This document shows positions 1 to 11,390 of a stretch of DNA of 64,000 nt, piece after piece; the stretch's first letter is position 1, and each line of letters begins with the position of its first letter. A model generated the notes under the pieces. That model searched no databases, was not told where the DNA came from, and saw nothing but the letters and a program-made list of their open reading frames with translations. This DNA comes from Alphaproteobacteria bacterium (GTDB taxonomy: Bacteria; Pseudomonadota; Alphaproteobacteria; UBA6615), in assembly GCA_009694135.1 (NCBI GenBank), contig SHVS01000001.1:62001-126000 (forward strand), given 5' to 3'. A program made the translations under genes and the position numbers.

Positions 1-597
1 GGCTGCAAGCGTTTCGGGCGGGGCGGGGAGCGTTTTCACGCCCTCGGCGCGCTTGAGCGTCGGCGCCGCGCTGCCGACGATTTTGTCGGTGAGTTCCTCC
101 AGCACGACGAAAATATCGGCGAATGACCGGTCGTAAGTTTCGGCCCAGACTTCCCCGCCGGTCTGCGTGTCGATGAGCTGCGCTTCCAGGCGCAGCCGCT
201 CGCCCTGCTTCTGCGCCCCGCCTTGAAGCGCGTAGCGCACCTTCAGGTCGCGGCCAACGACCTGCGGGTTGACCGGCCGGCCCTTGTAGGCGAAGGCCGA
301 ATTGCGCGCGATCACCAAAAAGCCGGGGATGCGGGCCAGCGCGGTCGTCATCTCCTCGGTCATGCCGTCGCTGAAATATTCCTCGCGGCGGTCCACGGCG
401 AGGTTGGTGAAGGGCAGCACCACGATCACCGGCCGGTCGGTTTCGGCCAGGGCCGCTGCCGGCGCAGGTCGCGCGGCCTGTGATTGAGACGGAGAGGATC
501 GCTGAAAAAGCCACAGCCCGGCGGCGGCGAGCGCGATCGCCAAACCTGCGGCGGCGGCCATGACCAGCTTATTTTGCATGTTCTTCTCTGGGCTCAT
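1..597 (-). CDS. TolB-like / adenylate-cyclase-associated N-terminal protein (partial, runs off left edge)
   Basis: Reading leftwards from the ATG at 597 gives an open frame with no stop to the window edge. It starts with a short cytoplasmic stretch and one hydrophobic anchor (about residues 10-32), then a Gln/Ser/Pro linker. The following segment has the TolB-like FlgO-type fold signature found in class III adenylate cyclases and TPR proteins, with VVLPFTNL, FSDGMTEEMTTALAR and VIARNSAFAYKG. In that family the domain sits between an N-terminal cyclase or wHTH domain and C-terminal TPRs. Here it begins almost at the start, so this may be a stand-alone anchor-TolB-TPR protein. The C-terminal part is outside the window, so function stays open. 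It lies 48 bp downstream of alaS on the same strand. Confidence 0.75.
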   Translation of the reverse strand, partial: MSPEKNMQNKLVMAAAAGLAIALAAAGLWLFQRSSPSQSQAARPAPAAALAETDRPVIVVLPFTNLAVDRREEYFSDGMTEEMTTALARIPGFLVIARNSAFAYKGRPVNPQVVGRDLKVRYALQGGAQKQGERLRLEAQLIDTQTGGEVWAETYDRSFADIFVVLEELTDKIVGSAAPTLKRAEGVKTLPAPPETLAA

Positions 598-645
598 GCG
601 GCGAGTATAGACAAGGCCCCGCGACGGTTCTACCGCCGGAAGACC

Positions 646-3312
<2,667 letters not shown>

Positions 3313-3394
3313 GGCGGAGTGTATATCGGGCTAGGCGCCAACCCGGCAAGGGCGGCGCGAACCTCCGCACATTCCCAGCCTTTCTAGGAGACGG

Positions 3395-3435
3395 TTATCC
3401 ATGCGATAAGGCCCGACCGCCGGTAGATACGGGCC
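3395..3435 (+). promoter_or_regulatory. Two inverted repeats in the leader of the restriction endonuclease gene
   Basis: A 5-bp-arm palindrome TTATC-CATGC-GATAA lies at 3395-3409. It is followed directly by a GGCCCG (3410-3415) / CGGGCC (3430-3435) inverted repeat. The second arm ends immediately before the AAGGAG ribosome-binding site (3436-3441) of the endonuclease gene. The first could be an operator and the second an RNA hairpin that limits restriction-gene translation. Both roles are inference. The sequence shows only the symmetry and its placement. Confidence 0.4.
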
Positions 3436-3447
3436 AAGGAGTCACGG

Positions 3448-4038
3448 ATGCCCACTCTTCACCTCGTTCCCGAGAACCTTCGGCACCTCTACCACGTTCA
3501 CGAATGGAGAAACGCCACAGGGATATTGCAAACCGCTTGCCCCGAAGAGTGGGCAGATATTGTCGCGGTCCTGCGTGACTTCAGGCTCCTGCGGTCAGAA
3601 GTCACCGCCGAAGGCGGTAACCGCTCCCCAATCTCCCGCCGACTAGATACCGCGTTCTCTCAGCGCGGCTGGGCCGAACGAAATTTCACCACAGCAATTC
3701 TTGTCGACGAACGGCGCACCTACAGTCCCACCCACGCGGTCGATTGCTTCAAAGGACGTGTTGCACTAGAAGTTGAATGGAACAACAAAGACCCGTTTTT
3801 TGATCGAGATTTGAACAACTTCCGCTTGCTCTTCGATCTCCGGGCGATTGACGTCGGCGTTATCGTGACCCGGGGATCCGAGCTTCAACAAATCTTCAAT
3901 AAGCTGGGCAAGGGAAAATCTTACGGAAGCGCTACTACACATCACGAAAAATTAGTCCCGCGCCTGGATGGCGGCGGCGGTGGAGGTTGCCCGGTCCTCG
4001 CATTCGGAATCTCCGAACGTCTCTACGTCGAGGACTAA
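3448..4038 (+). CDS. BglII/BstYI-family type II restriction endonuclease
   Basis: A 196-residue protein resembling the BglII/BstYI restriction endonuclease family, which cuts GATC-centred sites. Residues D99, E108 and E110 (in VDCFKGRVALEVEW) reproduce the D-x8-E-x-Q/E active-site spacing of BglII (D84, E93, Q95), with Glu in place of Gln at the last position. N58 (GGNRSPI) may match BglII N69. The C-terminal block with STTH-like, KLVPRL, a Gly run and CPVLAFGI is typical of the family. The AAGGAG ribosome site is 6 nt before the ATG. Base composition is clearly lower in GC than the flanking alaS and recA, which suggests horizontal gain. It converges on a methyltransferase gene with one base between stop codons, the expected partner. 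Cognate specificity cannot be read from the sequence. Confidence 0.85.
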   Translation: MPTLHLVPENLRHLYHVHEWRNATGILQTACPEEWADIVAVLRDFRLLRSEVTAEGGNRSPISRRLDTAFSQRGWAERNFTTAILVDERRTYSPTHAVDCFKGRVALEVEWNNKDPFFDRDLNNFRLLFDLRAIDVGVIVTRGSELQQIFNKLGKGKSYGSATTHHEKLVPRLDGGGGGGCPVLAFGISERLYVED

Positions 4039-4039
4039 T

Positions 4040-4669
4040 CTATCGCAAAAGCGCCGACGCCCCCGAGTTGTGGGCATAAGTCGGCCAGCTGGGCGCATAC
4101 TCGTTGTCGGCCTCGTGGCCCCAAACGCTCCACCCGCTGCGAGCGCCACGCGCAAAAAGCTCTAAATAGGGGCCGGCGCTGCACGCCTCGATCAGGGCGT
4201 ACTGCTCGTCCGGCTTGCGGGAATGCTCGCGCTTTCGGCTACTGAGATAATTGACCTGCCGACGACCGGGCGCCAGCGTGCGCGCGTTCTTGCCACGCAC
4301 GCCAAACAGAAGCATCTCGGTGACATTACGAAAATAGAACCCGACCCCACGCCCGTCCGAACCGCCGTCCCGCCGAATCTTGTGCCAGACGATATTCGTC
4401 TTGTACTGAAAGCCCCATGCCGACATGACGTTCAGCCCCTCCGCCAGCAACGCGTTGGGCACCCAAAGGTAGAGGTGCGCCGTGCCAGCGGCCACATCGC
4501 CCACCGGCAATGCCGCAATCTCCTCCACCGTCATGGTCGCATAGCGCGACAAGCGACGATGCTCCGGCGCCATCTTTCCGGTTCGATTGGCAAAGCGCCA
4601 CGGTGGGTCGGCGAGGACCGTGCCGAACCTTCTAGCGCCCGCGAACTTCAACAAATGAGACACCGGCAA
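4040..4669 (-). CDS. MT-A70-family adenine-N6 DNA methyltransferase (partner of the BglII-like endonuclease)
   Basis: A 209-residue SAM-dependent methyltransferase. The catalytic DPPW motif is at residues 21-24 (VLADPPWRF), followed by ATMTVEEIAALPV, LYLWVPNALL and a C-terminal FARGARSGWSVWGHE, all typical of the MT-A70 superfamily, which includes type II enzymes such as M.MunI. It probably methylates adenine in the site cut by the endonuclease that faces it. The first start in frame is a TTG at 4669, preceded by a GGGGG run. An upstream TGA rules out a longer form. Composition is intermediate between the endonuclease and the host genes. It is a small minimal type with no separate target-recognition domain visible. 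Confidence 0.85.
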   Translation of the reverse strand: MPVSHLLKFAGARRFGTVLADPPWRFANRTGKMAPEHRRLSRYATMTVEEIAALPVGDVAAGTAHLYLWVPNALLAEGLNVMSAWGFQYKTNIVWHKIRRDGGSDGRGVGFYFRNVTEMLLFGVRGKNARTLAPGRRQVNYLSSRKREHSRKPDEQYALIEACSAGPYLELFARGARSGWSVWGHEADNEYAPSWPTYAHNSGASALLR

Positions 4670-4720
4670 TCATCCCCCGTCGCTTCTGGCCGATTCCGAA
4701 TCGCGCGTGCGGGTTGAAGC

Positions 4721-5803
4721 CTACTCCGCCTCGGCCGGGCCCGCATCCTCGGAACCGCCCTTGGTCATGGCGCCGGCGACGGTGCCGGCATTGGCGCGGA
4801 TGCGGCGTTCGATCTCGGCCGCGACCTCCGGGTGATCCTTGAGGTACTGCTTCGAGTTCTCCCGCCCCTGGCCGATGCGTTCGGAGCCGAAGGAGAACCA
4901 GGCGCCCGCTTTCTCAACCACGCCGGCGGCGACGCCGAGGTCGATGAGTTCGCCCACCTTGGAGATGCCCTGGCCGTACATGATGTCGAACTCGACCGTG
5001 CGGAACGGCGGCGCGACCTTGTTCTTGACCACCTTGACCCGCGTCTGCGAGCCGACCACGGTCTCGCGATCCTTGATCTGGCCGATGCGGCGGATGTCGA
5101 GCCGCACCGAGGCATAGAATTTAAGCGCATTGCCGCCGGTCGTGGTCTCCGGGCTGCCGAACATCACCCCGATCTTGTGGCGAATCTGGTTGATGAAGAT
5201 CACCATGGTGTGCGACCGCGAGATCGAGCCGGTCAGCTTGCGCAGCGCTTGGCTCATCAGCCGCGCGTGCAAGCCGGGCAGCTGGTCGCCCATTTCGCCT
5301 TCAAGCTCGGAACGCGGCACCAAAGCGGCGACCGAATCGATCACCAGCACATCGATGGCGCCCGAACGCACCAGGGTGTCGGCGATTTCCAGCCCCTGCT
5401 CGCCGGTATCCGGCTGCGAGATCAGCAGGTCATCGATGTTGATGCCGAGCTTGGCGGCGTAGCCGGCGTCGAGCGCGTGCTCGGCGTCGATGAAGGCGCA
5501 AGTGCCGCCAAGCTTCTGCGCCTCGGCGATCACATGCAGCGCGAGCGTGGTCTTGCCCGAGCTTTCCGGGCCATAGATTTCCACCACCCGCCCGCGCGGC
5601 AATCCGCCGATGCCGAGCGCGATGTCGAGGCCGAGCGAGCCGGAGGAGATGGCTTGCACCTCCTGAACCGCGCCCTCGGCACCCAGGCGCATGATCGCGC
5701 CCTTGCCGAAGGACCGCTCGATCTGTCCGAGCGCCGCTTGGAGCGCCTTCTGCCGGTCGTTCATGCCATCCTTGTCGACGATCTTGAGCGCGGTAGCGGA
5801 CAT
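4721..5803 (-). CDS. recA: Recombinase RecA
   Basis: The strand-exchange and LexA co-protease filament protein of the SOS response. The 360-residue product has GPESSGKTT (Walker A), [24 protein letters not shown] and the DNA-binding loop 2 region [14 protein letters not shown], ending in an acidic tail. An in-frame ATG at 5842 would add 13 residues. I chose the ATG at 5803 because it begins the standard family N-terminus and follows AAAGGGG. An SOS box lies about 75 bp upstream. The gene ends in TAG, showing that UAG is used as a true terminator in this genome. Confidence 0.98.
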   Translation of the reverse strand: MSATALKIVDKDGMNDRQKALQAALGQIERSFGKGAIMRLGAEGAVQEVQAISSGSLGLDIALGIGGLPRGRVVEIYGPESSGKTTLALHVIAEAQKLGGTCAFIDAEHALDAGYAAKLGINIDDLLISQPDTGEQGLEIADTLVRSGAIDVLVIDSVAALVPRSELEGEMGDQLPGLHARLMSQALRKLTGSISRSHTMVIFINQIRHKIGVMFGSPETTTGGNALKFYASVRLDIRRIGQIKDRETVVGSQTRVKVVKNKVAPPFRTVEFDIMYGQGISKVGELIDLGVAAGVVEKAGAWFSFGSERIGQGRENSKQYLKDHPEVAAEIERRIRANAGTVAGAMTKGGSEDAGPAEAE

Positions 5804-5878
5804 CGCTGGCCCCTTTATTTCACGGCGGAATCGGCTCCGCAATGCAAGCGAGTGTACCCTGTTTGTTCACGGGCGCAA

Positions 5879-5893
5879 GTTCTTTTTTTGTTC
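5879..5893 (-). promoter_or_regulatory. LexA/SOS box of recA (GTTC-N7-GTTC)
   Basis: The exact string GTTC-TTTTTTT-GTTC matches the direct-repeat LexA operator of alphaproteobacteria (GTTCN7GTTC; GAACN7GAAC on the recA strand). It lies 76-90 bp upstream of the recA start, in the gap between recA and the end of cckA. A further GTTC at 5865-5868 is spaced by ten and does not fit the consensus. Confidence 0.85.
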
Positions 5894-5909
5894 ACGGTCG
5901 GGTCGAGGA

Positions 5910-8353
5910 TTAGGCGGCTTTCGCGGCCAGCAGCAGGTCCTTGACTAGGCGCGCCAGTTCTACGTGCGAGAACGGCTTGCCGAGGAAGACGAGATCCGGC
6001 ATCGCGCCGATTTCCTGGCGGAAAGCTTCCTCGGCATGGCCCGAGATGCAGATCGCGCGCAACTACGGTCTTAGCACGCGCACGTGACGCAGAAGGGTCG
6101 CGCCATCCATCTCCGGCATCATCACGTCGGTGATCAGAAGGTCGATCGCGCTCTCGTGCCCCAGGAGTTCGAGCGCACGCACGCCGGTGTCGGCTTCGAG
6201 CACGGTGTAGCCGCGAAGGCGCAAAGCCTTCGCCGCCGGCTTACGCACCAAATCCTCGTCCTCAACCAGCAATATGGTGCCACTGCCCGTCAGATCGCGG
6301 CGTACGGGTCCGGGCGCCGCCGCCGGGCGGACGGTCGGAAGATGCGCGTGACGCGGCAGCAGCACGGTGAAGGTGGTCCCGATCCCCGGCTTGGTGTCCA
6401 CGAGCAGATAACCACCCGACTGGCGGACGATGCCGAACACCATTGCCGGCCCAAGACCAGTGCCGACGCCGGTCGGTTTGGTGGTGAAATACGGCTGGAA
6501 GATGTGCGGCAGCACGTCCGCCGGAATGCCGCTCCCGGTATCGGCGACTTCGATCGACACATACTCGCCCGGCGGCGCGTCCTCGGCGCCGGCTCCGCGC
6601 GCGTTTTCAAGTGTCCGATTGGCTGTCCGAATCGTGAGCCGGCCGCGCCCCTGCATGGCATCGCGTGCATTGGCGGCAAGGTTGAAAACGACCTGCTCGA
6701 GCTGGGCCTGATCAACCTTCACCGCGCCAAGATCACGCCCATGCTGCATGATCAGTTCGACCCCGGGCCCAAGCACCCGCCGCAGGAAATGCGGAAGATC
6801 GCCCAGCGTGTCGGTCACATCTACGATGCGCGGCACGAGAGTCTGCTTTCGCGCGGACGCCAAGAGCTTGGACACCAGCTGCTTGGCGCGATTGACGCCT
6901 TGCTGAATCACCATCAGGTCGGCGAATGATGGGTCGGTCGGTCCGTGACGCACGACAAGGGATTCGCAGGCAACACCGATCACATGCAGATCGCGGTTGA
7001 ATTCGTGGGCGGTGTTCGCGACCAATTCCCCGAGCAGCTTGATGCGCTGGTCATGGGCGGCGTCGCGCTCGATCCGGCGCCGGTCGCGCGCATCCAAGAG
7101 ATGCAGCACCAGCCCGATGCGTCCGTCGCGCATCGGCAGCGGGCGAGCATAGAGCGTCGCCGGCAGATCGTTTCCGCCCTCCGCCGGCTTGAGCGCGATG
7201 TCGAGTGAGTCGCGCGTCGCGTTGCCCGCCACAACTTGGCGCAGCCAAGCGGTGACGCCCGCCGCATCGCCCGGCGCGATCAGCTCGGCAAAAGGACGCT
7301 CGCGTACGTCCGCGCCGACGAAAGCGCGCAGCGCCGGATTGGCCAGCACGATGCGGCCCGCATCGTCGAGCACGGCGATCGCGACCGGCGCCGCCTCGAA
7401 GGTCTGGCGAAAGCGAGTCTCCGCCCCTGCGACCGGCGATAAAGCGCCTTCCATGAGCTCCGCTTCGCTGCGCCAGATGAGGCCGACCACCGGCGCCTGC
7501 TCCCCCGCGCGGGTCACGAATTCGAGCGCGCGACAGGCAAGCGCGCGCCCGTCGGCGCCGCGCAGCAGAACACTGGCGCCCGGCGCGCGCACCAGCCGTC
7601 CGCCCAATTCGCCGCCGCGCAAGGACGCGTCGCCGATCCGCGATCCGGGACCGATCGAGGGGCCGAGCCACTCGGCCAACACACTGTTCAGCGCGATGAT
7701 GCGGCCGTCGCTGGAAGCCATATACTGCCCGATCCCGGCCACGGCGGCCGCGTCGCCGGTCGTCGGCTCGACGCTCCCGCCGGCGCGGTCGAGCATGGAT
7801 GGGCGGGCGTCGATCAGCCAGAGCGCGTGTCCACCGGCGTCGCCGAACGCCAATGCACTGATGCGCAGATGTCGTCGGAGCCCGACAGCTGCACCTCGGT
7901 CTCGGAACTCCGCCCCTCGCCGATCGCCAAGGAAAGCCGCGCCACGACGCCGGATACGGCATCGCCATCGGCCAGCCGCCGGCGCAGCGCGACCAGCGGC
8001 GAGCGCCCGGCCTCGGGCAGCAAGTTGTGAAACGCGTCATTGGCGCGCATCAGGCGCCCGCTGCGATCGACCAGCGCCAGCGCGACCGGCAAGACCTCGG
8101 CCAGATCACGCCACAGATGCTCCGCCGCCCGAGCGGCCGCCCGTTGGCGGCGATCGCGTATGACTGTCGTCGCCCCGGCGCCGATGAACGCCGCCAGCGC
8201 GCCGGACAGCAGGGCCAGGAGCAGCGTTTCCCGGCTCGACCCGCTGGTCAGGCCGAGCGCGAGTCCCGCCACCACGCTCAGGACGCCGGCACAGGCCAAA
8301 AGCCCGGAACGGCTGGGGCGCGGGGCGAAACTGGACAGCGTCAAACCCGACAT
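5910..8353 (-). pseudogene. cckA: Cell-cycle hybrid histidine kinase CckA, broken by a frameshift and an in-frame amber codon
   Basis: Three pieces add up to one CckA-like kinase. Piece one (8353 down to about 7880) has two membrane segments and the start of a PAS region. Near 7880 the frame shifts. Piece two continues at ALAFGDAGGHALWLID and runs through PAS domains, the histidine box (ANTAHEFNRDLHVIGV), N box (FNLAANARDAM), ATP-lid motifs and a receiver with its phosphoacceptor in LLITDVMMPEMDG. At 6063-6065 a TAG interrupts the receiver. The same frame then continues for 50 codons with ICISGHAEEAFRQ and FLGKPFS, the normal receiver end, to TAA at 5910. Several usually invariant positions are altered: the family AHDFNNLLTAI reads AHEFNRDLHVI, and GTGLGL reads GTGLGP. 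This supports relaxed selection. In other alphaproteobacteria CckA phosphorylates CtrA through ChpT. Neighbouring flagellar genes fit that setting. Confidence 0.85.
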
Positions 8354-8432
8354 GGCAACCCTGGCGCTCTGCACTGCGACTCGGTGCGCCTTACCATAAA
8401 GCCAGACGCGGCTTCGCGCGCGGTCCGATTTA

Positions 8433-8449
8433 GCGAGCGACTAGCTCGC
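8433..8449 (-). other. Hairpin at the flhB stop codon
   Basis: GCGAGC-GACTA-GCTCGC forms a perfect 6-bp stem that contains the flhB TAG stop in its loop. No T-run follows on the minus strand, so it is not a standard terminator. It may mark the flhB-cckA transcript boundary or stabilise the upstream mRNA. Confidence 0.4.
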
Positions 8450-9517
8450 GGCCTGGCCCGGTTTGCTCTTGAGCTTGAACACATAGGCGATGATCTGCGC
8501 CACGGCCTGATAGTGTTCGGTCTGGATTTGGTCGCCGAGCTCGACCGCGCCGAACAGGGCGCGCGCCAGCGGCGGGTTCTCGACGATCGGAACGCCGTGC
8601 TCCTCGGCGATGGCGCGGATGCGCGCCGCCACCAGATCGGCGCCCTTGGCGACCACCTTGGGCGCGGCCATCTTCGGCCCGTCATAGGCCAGCGCAACCG
8701 CGAAGTGGGTCGGGTTGGTGATCACGACCGCCGCGCCCGGCACCGCCTGCATCATGCGCCGCCGCGCGCGTTCGGTGCGGATGGCGCGCAGCCGCGCGCG
8801 CACATGCGGATCGCCTTCGGTCTGTTTGTGTTCGTCGCGCACTTCCTGCTTGCTCATGCGCAGCTTCCGGATGTGCTCGAAGCGCTAATACATGTAATCG
8901 GCGCCGGCGACCACGGTCAGCGCCGCGGTCGTCGCCCCGAGCAATTGGATGATGAGCAGCACCAGTTCGTCGACCGACACCTCGAGCGGCTGCGCCGGGC
9001 CAACCTCGAGTGTTCGCCAGGCGGTCGCGCCGACCGCCCAGACGAGCGCCCCGATCAGAACGAGCTTGAGCAAGCCTTTGAGGAGATCGAGGCAGGCGCG
9101 CAGCGAGAACAACCGCTTAAATCCGGCCATGGGCGAAATCCGCGACCAGTCCGGCATGATGCGCTCGGGCGCCAGCAAGAACCCGTGCTGCACGAACCCT
9201 GAGATGAGCGCGGCCACCACCAGGACAAGCGTCGGCAACAGCAGGATGGGACCGAAATCGCGTCCGATCGCCGTCACCAGGCCGAGCAGCGCGGCCGGAT
9301 CCATCTCATGCGGGACGGCAAGGAAACGCGCCAGGCGCCAGGATAACTCGCGGCTGATTTGCGGCGCCATCAACAAGGAAAGCCCGGTCGCGGCCGCCAA
9401 CATGAACCAGGTGGACAACTCGCGCGAACTGGCGACATCGCCTTTGCCGCGCGCCTCGTCCAGGCGTTTTTGGGTCGGTTCTTCTGTGCGCTGTGATTGG
9501 TCCTGATCGTCGGCCAT
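8441..9517 (-). pseudogene. flhB: Flagellar export gate protein FlhB, interrupted by an in-frame TAG
   Basis: FlhB is the switch protein of the flagellar type III export gate. The frame from ATG 9517 encodes the N-terminal membrane part (210 residues, four hydrophobic segments), then TAG at 8885-8887. The same frame goes straight on with RFEHIRKLRMSKQEVRDEHK and the autocleavage motif NPTH, to a TAG at 8441. In homologues the codon at the break encodes Gln (YxYQRF), so one CAG-to-TAG change explains it. Apart from that codon the gene is full length (about 357 residues). A restart at ATG 8857 could make only the cytoplasmic domain. Whether it is read through, dead, or a sequence error cannot be decided here. 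Confidence 0.9.
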
Positions 9518-9526
9518 CGCTCGCCC

Positions 9527-10288
9527 CTAGCGCGTCCAGATTTCGCCGAGAGTGCCCTGGAAGCGATCAAGAAACACGAGCATGGAGGTCGATAGCGTCA
9601 GCGCCATGATGAACAGCCCCGCCATCACCTGCGCCGGAAGCGCGACGAAGAAAATCTGCACCTGCGGCAAGAGGCGCGCCATCAACCCCATGCCCATGAG
9701 CAGGAGCATGGCGACGATGACCGCCGGCATGGCGAGTTCGAGCCCAAGCCGGAAACTGAGCGAAACAATGCGGGTCGCCGTTTCCGCCAAATCGCCGATC
9801 GGCAATTCGGCGCCCGGCGGCATCGCCGTATAGCTATCGACGATGCCCGCGATCAGCATGTGATGCATCCCGGTCACGAACAGCAGCGTCACCGCGACCG
9901 TCGCGAGAAACGCGCCGATCATGGCCCCTTGCTGGCCGGCGGTCGGGTCGAACATATTCGCCGTCGCCATGCCGACGTGATACGCGACGATTGTGCCGGT
10001 GACTTGCACGGTCGAGATCAACAGTCGCGCCATGGTGCCGACCGCGATGCCGAGCAAGATCTCGCCGCCCAGCAGCAGCATGAGCACCATCGGCTGGGCC
10101 GGCGGCGCCGGCAACCCGCCGGCGACCACCGGCATCACAATCAGCGACAGCGCCAAGGCGAAACCGAGCCGCACGCGCGCGGGGATCGCCATTTCCCCGA
10201 TTCCGGGCAGCAGCATGACCGCGGCGCCAACGCGCGCGAACACCAGCATGAGATGGAAGGTGTTGAGAGCAAGAAGCTCGGCGAGCAT
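9527..10288 (-). CDS. fliR: Flagellar export gate protein FliR
   Basis: A 253-residue polytopic inner-membrane protein of the type III export gate, which forms the FliP5-FliQ4-FliR1 pore complex. The length is normal. About six hydrophobic segments are visible, with family motifs FARVGAAVMLLPGIGE near residue 15 and GLFIMALTLSTSMLVFL at the C-terminus. It lies between fliQ (33 bp upstream) and flhB (9 bp downstream), the usual fliQ-fliR-flhB order. It ends in TAG. Confidence 0.95.
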   Translation of the reverse strand: MLAELLALNTFHLMLVFARVGAAVMLLPGIGEMAIPARVRLGFALALSLIVMPVVAGGLPAPPAQPMVLMLLLGGEILLGIAVGTMARLLISTVQVTGTIVAYHVGMATANMFDPTAGQQGAMIGAFLATVAVTLLFVTGMHHMLIAGIVDSYTAMPPGAELPIGDLAETATRIVSLSFRLGLELAMPAVIVAMLLLMGMGLMARLLPQVQIFFVALPAQVMAGLFIMALTLSTSMLVFLDRFQGTLGEIWTR

Positions 10289-10321
10289 CGCTGCACCCGT
10301 TCTGGGAGCGGCCGCGGCGCG

Positions 10322-10591
10322 CTAGCCGCCGCCGGTGGCGATGCGGCTGGCAAGTTCCTGCGTGTAAGTGATTAGGGTCGCAAGCATGAACGGCAGGAAC
10401 AGCAGAAGCGAGGCGAAGATCGCCAGCATCTTCGGCACGAAGGACAGCGTCATCTCCTGAATCTGCGTCAGCGCCTGAAACATCGAAACGACCAGACCAA
10501 CCGCCAGCGCCGTGAGCATGGCAGGTGCTGAAATCTTGATCATGACGATCACGCCTTCGCGTGCGACGTCGAGCACATCCTGCATTTCCAT
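10322..10591 (-). CDS. fliQ: Flagellar export gate protein FliQ
   Basis: An 89-residue membrane protein with two transmembrane hairpin segments (about residues 15-40 and 50-75). It has the conserved core VGLVVSMFQALTQIQEMTL and the following FVPK, which line the export gate. Normal length, intact, in the flagellar operon between fliE and fliR. It ends in TAG. Confidence 0.95.
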   Translation of the reverse strand: MEMQDVLDVAREGVIVMIKISAPAMLTALAVGLVVSMFQALTQIQEMTLSFVPKMLAIFASLLLFLPFMLATLITYTQELASRIATGGG

Positions 10592-10631
10592 CGATCGGTT
10601 CCCCCCGGAACGGTGTGGCGCGTGCCAGCCG

Positions 10632-10937
10632 CTAGATCGGCATCCACATGACGTCTTGGTAGGCCTGAACCATGCGATCGCGCACCGCGACCACGGTTTG
10701 CAGGGTCAGTTCCGCATTGGCGACGGCGGCGATCACACTCGACATGTCGGTCTTGCCGGCGACCGCCGCCTGCGTCAGGCGTTCCGCGCCGCGGCCGACT
10801 TCGACCGCATCCGTCCCGGCGCGGCCGAGAAGCTCGGCGAAGCTCGGACCGTCCTCGGCGCGCGGCTCAATGCCGGCGCCGGCGCCCAGCGCGGTTTGGC
10901 GGTAGGCTGACAGCGCTTCCGCGACCGATGCGGCCAT
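10632..10937 (-). CDS. fliE: Flagellar hook-basal body protein FliE
   Basis: A 101-residue protein that joins the MS ring to the proximal rod. The C-terminal half (MSSVIAAVANAELTLQTVVAVRDRMVQAYQDVMWMPI region) carries the family helix with VxxRxxxVxAYQxxMxMxI. The start ATG at 10937 is 14 bp from the end of flgC. It ends in TAG. Intact and of normal length. Confidence 0.93.
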   Translation of the reverse strand: MAASVAEALSAYRQTALGAGAGIEPRAEDGPSFAELLGRAGTDAVEVGRGAERLTQAAVAGKTDMSSVIAAVANAELTLQTVVAVRDRMVQAYQDVMWMPI

Positions 10938-10951
10938 GATTCAAATCCATG

Positions 10952-11359
10952 TTAACGCAGAAGATCGACCGTGCGCGACGCCATGTGACGCGCCGCGTCG
11001 ATGATTTGCAGATTGGCCTCGTAACCGCGCTGAGCCTCGCGCGCGTCCATCACCTCGACCAGACGATCAACATTCGGCGTGAGCACATAGCCATTGGCAT
11101 CGGCGACCGGATGGCCGGGTTCATAGCGCTTGATCGGCGGCGAGCGGTCCGGTGCGATCCGCTTGACCTTGACCAATTCGGCGCCGGTCGCGCGGTCGAG
11201 CACATTTTCAAATGTAATGGTCTTGCGCTGATAGGGCTTTCCGTTCGGCGAAGCGGCGACCGAATCGGCGTTGGCGATATTTTCGGCGATCACGCGCACG
11301 CGCTTGCCCTGGGCAGAAAGCCCGGAAGCGGCGATGGCGAGCGTCTGTTCCAGATCCAT
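10952..11359 (-). CDS. flgC: Flagellar proximal rod protein FlgC
   Basis: A 135-residue rod protein. The N-terminal rod motif (ASGLSAQGKRVRVIAENIANADS) and the C-terminal block (VEVMDAREAQRGYEANLQI) are both present, which together build the D0 coiled coil of axial proteins. Exported through the flagellar gate. Placed between flgB and fliE in the standard order. Intact. Confidence 0.95.
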   Translation of the reverse strand: MDLEQTLAIAASGLSAQGKRVRVIAENIANADSVAASPNGKPYQRKTITFENVLDRATGAELVKVKRIAPDRSPPIKRYEPGHPVADANGYVLTPNVDRLVEVMDAREAQRGYEANLQIIDAARHMASRTVDLLR

Positions 11360-11390
11360 AGTGAGTCCTTCCTAGGTGCCGGGCGCCCGA

